Below are positions 8,253 to 17,687 of a DNA stretch of 64,000 bases, piece after piece. The notes beneath the pieces are model-generated. The model worked only from the letters and a program-made list of their open reading frames with translations. It was not told the origin of the DNA and did not search any database. Position 1 is the stretch's first letter; every line of letters begins with the position of its first letter. The translations under genes and the position numbers were made by a program. Source of the DNA: JANWHQ01 sp963775275 (GTDB taxonomy: Bacteria > Pseudomonadota > Alphaproteobacteria > Caulobacterales > Caulobacteraceae); assembly GCA_963775275.1 (NCBI GenBank), contig CAVZII010000005.1, positions 1,984,001-2,048,000 of the forward strand, read 5' to 3'.

Positions 8253-10550
8253 TCAGAAGCGCGCGCGCCAGCCCGCGATCACGCCCAGCCCGACGGGTGC
8301 GGAGGCCACGTTGCCGGGCTCACGCGCGCCGACGAGCTGCAGCTGGAAGAGGCCCGCGCCCCGGACGCCGCGGTCGACGCCCAGGCGCAGGTCGAGCTCG
8401 CGGCCCGAAGGGGCGGCGCTGAACCGCCGCCGCGAGAAGTTCAGGGGATCGCCGTAGCGCGCGGGCGCGTCCGGCAGCAGCGCCGAGAACCCGCCGCTCT
8501 CGATCCGGAGTGGTTGCTCGATATCCGCCTCGAAGCTCGTGCAATGGGCGCGCGCGTCCAGGCATCGTGTTCGCGCGGTCAATCGCCAGGTGGTGCTGAT
8601 CGCCGGCGTCGTCTGGGTCAGGATCGAGGAGGTCTCCACCCGCGTGCGTCCGACGCCGGCGGAAGCCGACAGGACCAGGCGCTCGCCTGCCGCCCAATCG
8701 GCCCTCGCCGAAGCGAAGTCGGTCGCGGCGGGCAGGGAGAAGGTGGAGCCGGCAGGCAGGAGCGATCCCAGCGGGCCCTGGGGCTCGACGAGGCGTCCGG
8801 CCGAGATCTCGGCGGCCCAACGGCGGCGAGCGACGCCTGCCGAGAAAAGGGCGTAGTGCGAAGGCGCGAGCTCGCTGTGGCCGAACTCGGAGGTGCGCCG
8901 GCCCTGGCCGGTCTCGACCGCAAGCGCGACGCCCTTGAGACGGTAGGCTGCGCGCATCGCCTGCACCGGCCCGGCGACGGCGGCGAAGGCGTTGGAGGCG
9001 GCCGCCAGGTCCGGCGCGGCCGGCATGCCGCCCCGGCCTTGCCAGGCCTGGAAGCTGAACCGGCCGGCGTCCAGCCGCAGGTTCAGATCGCTGCGCCGCA
9101 GGCGTTCGTCGCGGAACCTCGCCACCGTCGAGGGCGGCTCCAGGCCGGGCGCGGCCGAGCCCGCGGCCAGGCTGAGCCGCACGCCCTTGGCCGGCTGCAG
9201 CACCGCCTGGGCTTCCTCCATGTCCGGGCCGACTCCGCCGCCCACCAGACCGGCGCGCCGCGCCGGGAAGCCCTCCGCCATGTTCACCTTGAACATCCGC
9301 CGATAGCTGTCGAAGGCGACCGTCGACAGGGCCCCGGTGCGCTGGAAGGCGTCCCCGAACGCGGGGCCGAGGCTCGACCCCAGCATGGAGACGGCCTGGA
9401 CCGAGGTCGTGGCCGAGGTCATCACGCTCATGGACCCCACCGGCTGGAAGGCCCGCTGGAGGTCGATCAGCCCCTGGCCGTAGACTGCGTCCACGCCAGG
9501 GTCTCCGAGGTCGTCGGTCGATTGCAGCAGGATCCTCACGGCGTCCCGCGCCGTGAGGGTGGGGAAGGCCTGCAGCATCAGGGCGACCGCGCCCGCCACG
9601 GCCGGCGATGAGAAGGACGTGCCCGACACCTCCCAGCATTTGGCGGCGCTGCAATTGGTGATCAGGTTGTCGCCGGGCGCGACCACATAGCCGTCCGCGG
9701 CCACGCCGGCCTTGTTCGAATAGCTGGCGAGCGCGTTGTTCTCGTCGGTGGCCCCGACCGCCACGACCAGGCCTGCGTAACGCGTGTCCACGGCGTATTG
9801 CGCTGGCCAATCCGGGTCGGCCTTGGAGTCGTTGCCGGCCGAGATCGTGACCGCAATCCCGGCCGCCACGGCGCGCGAAAGGGCGGCCTCGAACAGCGGC
9901 CCCGAGGATCCGTCGCCGCCCAGGGACAGGTTGATCACCTTGGCGCCATGCGTGCGGGCGTAGTCGATCCCCCGGGCGATGACGTCGTCGTTGAAGGTGC
10001 AGCTGTTCTTGTCGCTGGTGCTCGTGCTGGCGCAGCTGCCGGGATCGTCGGCGCGGATGCTGAGGATGGTGGAGTCGTAGGCGACGCCGATCGTGCCCAT
10101 GCCGTTGAACCGGGATCCGACGATCCCGGCGACGAAGGTGGCGTGCTGATCCTCGCCCGAGGGCTTGTTCCGGCTCGAGAACAGATCCGTGGAGTCCGAA
10201 GAGACCGCGCCCTGCAGGTCGGCCTGCGTCGGATCAACGCCGGTGTCGATCACGGCCACGGTGATCCCCTGTCCGGTGCCGCCGGCAGCGAATGCGGCGT
10301 CCGCGTGGATCGCGGCCAAGCCGTAGCTGCGTTGGTACTCCGCGCTCGACGAGCTGGGCGCCGGCGGCGGAGGAGGTGGAGGAGGAGGCGGAGGAGGAGG
10401 AGGCGGAGGTGGTGGTGGAGGCGTCGAGGGCGTCGTCGGGGTCACGCCCCCGCTGTTCCCGTCCGAGGCGCAGGCCGACAACAGCACCACGCCCAGGGCC
10501 GCACACGCCGCCAGGCGCGCGCGCCACGACCATACGCTGAACGCTTTCAT
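8253..10550 (-). CDS. Subtilisin-like (S8) lipoprotein protease with possible beta-barrel C-terminus
   Basis: This 765-residue secreted serine protease has a signal peptide ending in the lipobox LLSAC, so it should be lipidated and membrane-anchored. A run of 20 prolines follows at about residues 43-62. The S8 catalytic domain has Asp in VAVIDTGVD, His in EDQHATFVAGIVG (the usual HGTHVAG is altered) and Ser in VSGTSFSSPAVAG, with the oxyanion segment SAGNDS. The last 350 residues are rich in alternating hydrophobic strands and end in VIAGWRARF; the terminal Phe recalls autotransporter beta-domains. No neighbouring inhibitor or partner is visible. Whether it is a true autotransporter is uncertain, because a lipobox is unusual for them. 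Confidence 0.88.
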   Translation of the reverse strand: MKAFSVWSWRARLAACAALGVVLLSACASDGNSGGVTPTTPSTPPPPPPPPPPPPPPPPPPPPAPSSSSAEYQRSYGLAAIHADAAFAAGGTGQGITVAVIDTGVDPTQADLQGAVSSDSTDLFSSRNKPSGEDQHATFVAGIVGSRFNGMGTIGVAYDSTILSIRADDPGSCASTSTSDKNSCTFNDDVIARGIDYARTHGAKVINLSLGGDGSSGPLFEAALSRAVAAGIAVTISAGNDSKADPDWPAQYAVDTRYAGLVVAVGATDENNALASYSNKAGVAADGYVVAPGDNLITNCSAAKCWEVSGTSFSSPAVAGAVALMLQAFPTLTARDAVRILLQSTDDLGDPGVDAVYGQGLIDLQRAFQPVGSMSVMTSATTSVQAVSMLGSSLGPAFGDAFQRTGALSTVAFDSYRRMFKVNMAEGFPARRAGLVGGGVGPDMEEAQAVLQPAKGVRLSLAAGSAAPGLEPPSTVARFRDERLRRSDLNLRLDAGRFSFQAWQGRGGMPAAPDLAAASNAFAAVAGPVQAMRAAYRLKGVALAVETGQGRRTSEFGHSELAPSHYALFSAGVARRRWAAEISAGRLVEPQGPLGSLLPAGSTFSLPAATDFASARADWAAGERLVLSASAGVGRTRVETSSILTQTTPAISTTWRLTARTRCLDARAHCTSFEADIEQPLRIESGGFSALLPDAPARYGDPLNFSRRRFSAAPSGRELDLRLGVDRGVRGAGLFQLQLVGAREPGNVASAPVGLGVIAGWRARF
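10362..10428. repeat. GGN trinucleotide tract encoding polyproline
   Basis: On the plus strand this is a nearly pure run of GGA/GGC/GGT triplets. It encodes, on the minus strand, 20 consecutive prolines between the lipobox and the protease domain. The purine-rich strand could vary in length by slippage. Confidence 0.75.
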
Positions 10551-10696
10551 CCCCTGCCCCAGGCGCGCCCCCAGCCGGAGAGAGCGAACGGAGCGTGCCC
10601 GCGACCTACGGTTTGGTCCAGCGTGAATTTTCGAGCCCGGGCGCCGGGCTTGAGCGGGCGCGTCCGCCGGCTCAAGGTGGGCTGCAGGGTTGAGAC

Positions 10697-11473
10697 ATGT
10701 CCAGGCAGAGGCTCAAGGCGCTGGTCGATGCGGCGCGGCGGGTGGCGGTGTTCACCGGCGCGGGCGTCTCCACCGAGTCCGGCATACCCGACTTCCGCAG
10801 CCCGGGAGGCGTGTGGACCCGGATGAAGCCGATCACCTTCGACGAGTTCGTCGCCGACGAGGCCAGGCGCCGCGAGGCCTGGGCGCGGACCTTCACGGGC
10901 GTGGCCGGCTGGGTGGGCGCGCGGCCCAACGCCGGGCACGAAGCGATCGCGCGCCTGCTCGCTATGGGCAAGGCCTCCTCGGTGATCACCCAGAACGTGG
11001 ACAACCTCCACCAGGAGTCGGGCGCGCCGCCGGCCAGGATCATCGAGCTGCACGGCAACGCCAGCTATGCCGCCTGCCTGGCGTGCGGCCTGCGCCACGA
11101 GCTCGAGGCCCTGCGCCCGGCGTTCCTTGAACGCGGTGAGATCCCCGTCTGCCGCGACTGCGGCGCCCTGGTGAAAGTGGCGACCATCTCCTTCGGCCAG
11201 CCGATGCCGGAAGCGGCTATGGCCCAGGCGCGGGCCGAGGCCTTGGCCTGCGATCTGTTCCTGGTGCTCGGCTCCTCCCTGGCCGTGTTCCCGGCGGCAG
11301 GCCTGCCGCTCCAGGCCAAGCGCAACGGCGCGGTCCTGGCCATCGTCAACCGCGACCCGACGCCCCTGGACCGCCTGGCCGATCTCGTCCTGCACGACGA
11401 GATCGGTCCGGTCATGTCGTTCATCACCAAGGCTTCCCGAACTGCCGGACAAACGTCGAATTCACCTCATTAG
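10697..11473 (+). CDS. NAD-dependent protein deacylase (sirtuin, Sir2/CobB family)
   Basis: This 258-residue cytosolic sirtuin removes acyl groups from lysines using NAD. The NAD-binding motifs are all present: VFTGAGVSTESGIPDFRSPGG near residues 18-38 and TQNVDNLHQESG. The catalytic His is in ELHGNAS. A zinc-binding set CLACG and CRDCG surrounds the small domain, followed by LFLVLGSSLAVFPAAGLP. It stands alone, convergent with tamB, and their stop codons overlap by four bases (11470-11473). The last codons (TSNSPH and stop) lie in a copy of the inverted-repeat sequence also found upstream of edd, so the C-terminal tail may have been changed by that repeat. Confidence 0.92.
   Translation: MSRQRLKALVDAARRVAVFTGAGVSTESGIPDFRSPGGVWTRMKPITFDEFVADEARRREAWARTFTGVAGWVGARPNAGHEAIARLLAMGKASSVITQNVDNLHQESGAPPARIIELHGNASYAACLACGLRHELEALRPAFLERGEIPVCRDCGALVKVATISFGQPMPEAAMAQARAEALACDLFLVLGSSLAVFPAAGLPLQAKRNGAVLAIVNRDPTPLDRLADLVLHDEIGPVMSFITKASRTAGQTSNSPH
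11448..11473. repeat. Half copy of the 19943-20020 inverted repeat, overlapping the sirtuin stop codon
   Basis: This 26-base stretch matches 19995-20020 at 22 of 26 positions, ending in ACCTCATTAG versus ACCTCACTAG. The final TAG is the sirtuin stop codon. No inverted partner arm is visible next to it. Confidence 0.6.
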
Positions 11474-14400
11474 CCGCCCGGCTTCGACTTGGCCTGCTGG
11501 TCCTTCGGCTTGCCGACGTCGTGGCTCCAGCGGATCGCCAGCTTGGCGCCGGAGGTCTGGCCGACCTGCGAGATGATCGAGAATCCGCGCTTGATGCGCC
11601 AGTCGACCTCGGCCGTCGGGCCCTGCCGCCCGCCGCCGACGATCTCGAGGTAGACGTTCGGCCCGATGTACTTGCCGCCGGCGATGGTCGTCCCGGACGC
11701 GGCGTCTCCGCCCAGCGCCAGACGGTCCAGTCCCGCGAACTGGCGAAGGCCGCCCAGGACGTCGAACCCGCCGCCGGTCGCCATGGCGGTCACGGTCGAC
11801 GCCAGCTCCGCCGTCTCGGCCCCGGAGAGCTGCGCGGCCGAGGAGCCGAACAGCACCTGGGACAGGATCTCCTCGCGCGGCAGGCTCGGCGCGGAAGTAA
11901 GGGTGATCTCCGGCTTGGCGGCCGTGCCCTTGATCAGGACCGTCGCTGTCAGGGACGGTCCCTCCCAGCTCGCCGATAGATCGAGCCGGATCTTCTCGGC
12001 GTTGGTCGACAGGCGCACGTACCCCCGCTCGTCGAAGTCGAACCGCTTGCCCGCGAAGTCGTAGCTACCCCGCACCACGCCGGCGGTCCCGCTCAGGTTC
12101 GGGTCCTCGATGTCCCCGCTCACCTGGGCGTCGAGCGACAGCTCCAGGTCGACGCCCCGGCCCTTGACGAAGATGCCGCGCGGCGCGTGCAGCTTGACGT
12201 CCAACGCCACCGGCGAAGCCTTGCCCGGCGTCGTCTCGTTCCGGAATTTCAACTGCTCGGGCAGGTTCTTCTCGACCACGGCCATGGTCACGATGCTGGG
12301 CCGCAGCCGCGCCTCGGCGTTGATCTGGGCGCGGTTGACCAGAAGGCTCCCCTGGATCGTCACCTTGCCGTCCGGCGTGCGGGTGAGCGTGACCGGACCG
12401 GTCGCGGTCGCTTCGGCCGTGTCGTTGTTGACGAGGCGGAACTCCTTCAGATCGAGCTTCAGGCTCGAGCCGCCGCCTCTCATCAGGCTGACGCTTCCCG
12501 AGCCGGTGATCTGGCCCTTGTTCTCGTCCTTGGCGCTGAAGCTGGTGAGGGTGACCACGTCCCGCTTCAGCTGGGCGGTGGCGGAAAGGCCGGTCAGGAC
12601 GAGGCCGGACTGGGCGTCCTCGAGGCGGCCGTTGACGACGCTGGCCTCGCCGGTGATCTGGGGATCGGCCAAGGTGCCGCCCAGCGTGCTGTTGATGTGG
12701 GCCTGGCCGCCGAGCTGACGGTCGCCGCCGTAGACCAGGTCCCAAAGGGGCCCGATCTCACCTTCGGCCAGGAAGCGGCCGGCCATCGGCCGGTTGCGCA
12801 CGATCGCCAGGCGCAGCGGCGCCGCCGACGCCTCGACCGGCAGGACCAGCGACAGGCTGGAGGACATTCCCTTCGAGCCCGACGCCTGGGCGACGAGCTC
12901 CAGCCGCCCGTCCGCCAGCGTGGCCCTGGCCGTGGCGTCGACCTCATTGCCGGACTCGGCGCCGACGCCCTTGGCGCCGGACACCTTCGCATCGAGCCGC
13001 CCCGTCAGAGTGGCGCCCTCTCCCTGCATCTGAAGGTTGGCGTCGAGCTTGCCGGTGAAGTCCCGCAGCGCCGTCTTCAGCTCCACGCCCTTCACCGAGG
13101 CCGTCACGTCCGCGGACGTCTGCGATTGGCGCGCGTCGAGCTCAAAGGTCCCGCCCCCGGCCTGAAGACGCATGCGCGTGGAGCGGACCTTGTCCGACAA
13201 GCTCACCGTGATGGGCTCCAGCGTCTGGAAGTCGATCTGGCGGAAGCGTCCCTTGCCATTGACCAGGAAGGTGCGCACGCCGCCCGTCTGTTCGAACACG
13301 CCCGAGCCGGCGAGGCGCGCGGGGCCCTGGGCGGTCAGCGCGTCCACCGAGATCTCGAATGGCAGGCGCGCCAGCGGACCCTGGCCGGAGATCCTGCCGC
13401 TGAGGATGACGAGGCCCGCGTCGCGGATGTCCGCGTCCTTGGCCTGAAGGTCGATGGTGGCCGACGGAGAGGCGCCGTCGACGATCTTGACTGTCCCGGA
13501 CGCCTGCCCTTGGGTCAGCAAGGTCCCTGGACCGATTGTCAGGCTGGAGGTCCGCGGTGGAGGGCTGCCCGCCCCTGAGCGCCAGCTCGCCGGCGACCTT
13601 CACCCCGCCCGCGTCCGCGTCGATGCCCGAGAGCGCCGCGCCGCCCTTGACGAGGCGAAAGTTCGAGTTCGCTCGAGCGGGTCCGTAGGGACTGCTCCCG
13701 GCCACGGCGATCGCGCCCTCGAGGCCGCCGTTGGCGCTGATGAAGGACAGGCGCAGGTGCGCCGAGGTCAGCGGCAGGCGCGGGATGTCGATGGCCGCGA
13801 CGTCCGCCGTCAGGTCCGCGCGCGGCGCGGAGAGCGAGCCCGTGACCTCGCCCGCGCCCGACGTCTTGCCGCTGATCACCACCGGCCCGACCTGGAACGG
13901 GCCTTCCGCCGTCCAGTTGGCGGTCAGGGCCAGGCCGCCGCCCGGGCCGATCCGGCCCTTCGCGCTCGCGGAGGCCTTGGAGCCCTCCAGGGCGAGGCTC
14001 GTCAACTGCACGGCGCCTTTGGCGATCGAGCCCTTGGCCGAAACGCGCGCCTCGGTCCCGAGCAGCCGGTCGAGCTCGAAAAGGCCGCTGTGGAAGCCGT
14101 GGCCTCGGCCGTCCAGGGTCAGCAGCCAGGGGCTCACGCCGGACGCCTGGGAGGCGGCCCAGCGCGCCGTCATCGTTCCGCCCGCGCCCTGGCGCGCCAG
14201 GGACAGGTCGGTGAGATCGAGCTCGCCCTTGAGGTCCAGCCCGCCGAGGAGGTTGCGCGAGCCCGAGGCGGCCAGGCGCAGCCCCGCGCCGGAGGCGTCG
14301 GCCTTGCGGATCACGATTCGCCCGTCCGCGAGGCGGTCGAGGCTGACGGAGGCCTTGGGCGCGCGCCCCAAGAGGCCGGCGGCCAGACTGTCGCCCTGTC

Positions 14401-15691
14401 CGCCCGCGCCTGCGACGGCGAGCTGCAGCGTCGCCTGCCGGCCCTTCATCGACGCCGAGAAGGGGCCGGCGAGCCGGGCCAGGCGATAGCCGTCAACGCT
14501 CAGGTCCTGAACGCTGGCGTCGCCCGCGAGACGCCACTCGGACGGGCGGCCCGAGAGCAGCCCCTGCACGCGCGCGGCGCCGAGGCCAGGCTGGCCCGTG
14601 AGCCGCGACAGGCTGGGCGCGACCGCCGCGACCACGAGCCCGGGCGTGGAGGTCATGGTCTTGGGGTCGGCCGGGCCCTGGACCAGCACCACCAGGCCCT
14701 GCGACAGCAGGCGGGCGGCCACGCCGTGCGTCGCGCCCGGCCTTCCCTTGCGCGCGCGCCGTTCGGCCACGGCGAAGATCACCTGCGGGCCCAGCGCCTG
14801 GGCATAGGGACGCGTCAGGCTCGAGGCCGTCAGCGACACGCGGCCGGAGACGAGGCCGCCCTGCTCGTTCCAGTCGCCGCGCGCGAAGAGCGGCCTTGCG
14901 GCCCCGCTTGTCAGCACCGCGTCCAGCCGGCCGGCCTTGCGCGTCCCGGCGGCGTGGGCGCGCAGCTGAAGCGGACGGTCGGCGGGCAGGCCGAGCGCGC
15001 CGGCGAGCGCGCCGCCCATGGCCTCCACCGCGCGGGCGTCCAGCCGGACCGGCCGGCGCCGGCCGATGTCGAAGCGGGCGTCGAGGAAGTCGCCGGGGTG
15101 CAGCAGGCTCCTGGCCTGGACCGACCCGGCCTCGCCGCGGCCATGGCGCTTGAGCACCAGCCCGCCGGTCACGTCATAGAGGCCGGGGCGAACGCTGAAG
15201 GCGGGCAGGGTCTTCAGCCGTAGCTGGATGGACCGGATGTCGATCGCCAGCGGCAGCCCGCCCGAGGGCGGTCCCTTTGGGCCGAGATGCGGCCGGCGCA
15301 GGACGACGAGCTCCTTGACCGTGGCCGACTGGATCTGCAGACGGCGGATCAACAGGGCGCCGTAGCTCCAGCGCACGTGCAGGCCGCGGGCCTCCAGCCA
15401 GACGCCCTGGTCGTCGGCGATCGCCAGCCGCCGCACGGTGAAGTCCGCGAGGGGATCGCCCTGCAGCCCCTCGATCTGGAGGCGTCCCACCTGTCCCAGG
15501 CTCAGGCCGCTGGCCTGCGCCTGGATCATGGCCACGCCCTGGGGCGTGCGGGCGAAGTGGCGGGCGGCCAGGATGGCGCCGATCAGGATCACCGCCGTCA
15601 GCACGACCACCACCGCCGCCCAGCCGCGCGGCGTGTGCGGCCAGTGCAGGTGTTCGCGCCAGCGCGCGGGATGCGGGCCCGGCGCGCTCAA
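11470..15691 (-). CDS. tamB: Translocation and assembly module protein TamB, frame broken by one-base indel
   Basis: TamB-type inner-membrane-anchored protein of about 1,400 residues, with one N-terminal helix (WAAVVVVLTAVILIGAILAA) and a long periplasmic beta-rich body. It works with TamA in outer-membrane protein insertion or lipid transport. The C-terminal DUF490 domain is present (SLPREEILSQVLFG, GGKYIGPNVYLEIVGG, IKRGFSIISQVGQTSGAKLAIRW). The likely start is TTG at 15691, overlapping the tamA stop as TTGA. The frame breaks near 13540: the upstream frame reads TADLQ then garbles, and the downstream frame resumes with LTIGPGTLLTQGQASG. Total length is 3n+1, so one extra base accounts for it. 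The full protein size is typical for TamB. Confidence 0.87.
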
Positions 15692-17484
15692 AAGCTCTGC
15701 CCGATCGAGAGGTAGATCTGGACCGGCGCATCGCCCTTGCGCGGGTTCAGCGGCGTGGCGATGTCCGCGCGGAGCGGCCCGAAGCCCAGGTTGTAGCGGA
15801 TCCCGATGCCGGCGCCGGCGCTGAAGTTGCGGAAGTCGGGGTACATCTGGGCGCTGACCTGGCCGGCGTCCACGAAGGCGACCGCGCCCCACTTCTCCCC
15901 GAAGTGCTGGCGCACCTCGAAGGAGGCGATGAACACCGAGCGGCCGCCGATGGGGGTGTTGTCCGGGAAGCGCGGCCCGACCGCCTGGTAGGCGTAGCCG
16001 CGGATGGAGCCGCCGCCGCCGGCGTAGAACCGCCGCGATGCGGGCACGTCCGGCGCGGCGCCGTAGCTGAGGATCGATCCGATGTCGATGCGCCCGGCCA
16101 GCACCGTCGAGGCCGCCTTGCCGAGCGGAAGATAGCCCGAAACCGTCGCCTCGGCCTTCGCATAGGCCAGCGAGCCGGAACCGGCCGCGACCGTGGGCTC
16201 GACCTTTCCGTCGAACTTCCAGCCGCGCGTCGGATCCAGGGGATCGTCCGAATGATCGAGCGAGAGGCGTGCGAGGCCGGTCAGGATGGCGAGCTTGCGG
16301 TTGCGAGCGATGATCTGTCCGGCCGGCGACAGGGCCTTCTCGTCGGCGTCGCTGTAGTCGGCCGACAGCCCGAAGGTCCGGATCGAGGTCTTGCCGAACC
16401 GGCGCTCCAGATCCGCGTGCGCGCCCGCGTCCTTTTCCACGAAGGCGTCGGTGTCGTCCTCATAGAGCGTCGCCCCGACCTTGAGCGTCCGGTCAGTCGC
16501 CCGCCAGTGCGGGAAGCTGACCTCCGCGTCCAGGCGCTTGAGGATGCTGGCGTATTGGGCCGCGAAAGTGGTCGTCTCGGCGCGACCGAAGCGGTTGTAG
16601 AGGACGTAGCGCGCGTTTACGCCCGGCCCTTCGGACGTCGAATAGCTGGCGCCGAGGGACACCGTCCCTCTGGGGTGGTCCGCCAGGCTGACCACCACCG
16701 GTCTCAGGCCCTGCTCGTCGGCCTTGGGGCCGAGGCCGACGGTCACGGAATCGTAGACCCCGGTTTCGCTGATGCGCCGCTCGAGCTCGGCCACCTTGTC
16801 GGGTGCATAGACGTCCCCAGACCGCCAGGGCGCGAGCCGGCGCACCCAGCGCTGACGGGTGCGGCCCTTGCTCGAGAGCTGCACCGCGCCCAGCCGCACC
16901 AGCGCCTTGGGCTCGATGTGGAAGTCCGGGCGCACCGTATCGTCGGCATGGTCGACCACCACGACTCTCGGGGCCGCCTTGGCGTCGGCGTAGCCGTCCG
17001 TCTGCAGCGCGGCGACGATGCGCCCCTCGGCGGCGACGACGTCGACGGCGCGGCCGGGCGACCCGGGCGCGAGCTTCATGGCGGCGCGGGCGTCCTTTTC
17101 GGCTTCGGCGGCCGGCGCGGGCCCGACCCAGGTCACCGAGGGGCTGGCGATGTGGAACAGGGGGCCGGGATCGATGCGGATCACCGGCTTGGGCGGATCG
17201 CCGTCGCCGATGTCGGGCGTGGCCTGGTATTCGTAGTAGCCTTCCGAACGGAGCACGACGACCGCATCGTTGGCGGCCTGCTCGGCGCGGCGGCGCGCAT
17301 CCACGCGGCTGTGGGGCGCATGCTTGCTCTGGCCGATGTAGGCCTCGATGGCGCGGCGCAGCGACCGGTCGAGCTGCCCCTCTATCACGGCCTTGGGCTC
17401 GTCCGCCCAGGCCGGCAGGGTTCCGCCCTCGACGGTGCAGAATGTGGCGGCGACGGCGGCCAAGCCCAGGCGAAGTCGTCCCAC
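15688..17484 (-). CDS. tamA: Autotransporter assembly complex protein TamA (BamA/Omp85 family)
   Basis: This 598-residue outer-membrane protein is translated from GTG at 17484 after AGGGAAAGG, with a signal peptide ending near PAWADEP. Three POTRA-like units occupy roughly residues 30-260, followed by a surface-antigen (Omp85) barrel. The barrel shows the lid-loop motif RRFYAGGGGSIRGYAYQ, an FVDAGQVS strand and a terminal aromatic strand ending QIYLSIGQSF. It pairs with TamB, encoded immediately downstream with overlapping stop and start codons, as in other alphaproteobacteria. Together they span the periplasm and help insert outer-membrane proteins. Confidence 0.92.
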   Translation of the reverse strand: MGRLRLGLAAVAATFCTVEGGTLPAWADEPKAVIEGQLDRSLRRAIEAYIGQSKHAPHSRVDARRRAEQAANDAVVVLRSEGYYEYQATPDIGDGDPPKPVIRIDPGPLFHIASPSVTWVGPAPAAEAEKDARAAMKLAPGSPGRAVDVVAAEGRIVAALQTDGYADAKAAPRVVVVDHADDTVRPDFHIEPKALVRLGAVQLSSKGRTRQRWVRRLAPWRSGDVYAPDKVAELERRISETGVYDSVTVGLGPKADEQGLRPVVVSLADHPRGTVSLGASYSTSEGPGVNARYVLYNRFGRAETTTFAAQYASILKRLDAEVSFPHWRATDRTLKVGATLYEDDTDAFVEKDAGAHADLERRFGKTSIRTFGLSADYSDADEKALSPAGQIIARNRKLAILTGLARLSLDHSDDPLDPTRGWKFDGKVEPTVAAGSGSLAYAKAEATVSGYLPLGKAASTVLAGRIDIGSILSYGAAPDVPASRRFYAGGGGSIRGYAYQAVGPRFPDNTPIGGRSVFIASFEVRQHFGEKWGAVAFVDAGQVSAQMYPDFRNFSAGAGIGIRYNLGFGPLRADIATPLNPRKGDAPVQIYLSIGQSF

Positions 17485-17687
17485 GCAGCCTTTCCCTGCC
17501 CCGCCCCAGGCGTCCCTTGTTAACGAGAGCGCACGGCCGTGTCACGGCGATCCTGCCTTTGCGGTCCGGCTTGACCCGCGCGGACAGTTGCAGTGACTGG
17601 CCTCATGACGCGGGGCCATGGCCGATTCGGCGTCTGACGCGTTGAAGGTCGAACCCCGGGTGAGGCGTTTCGAGGGCGCAGCCAGAC

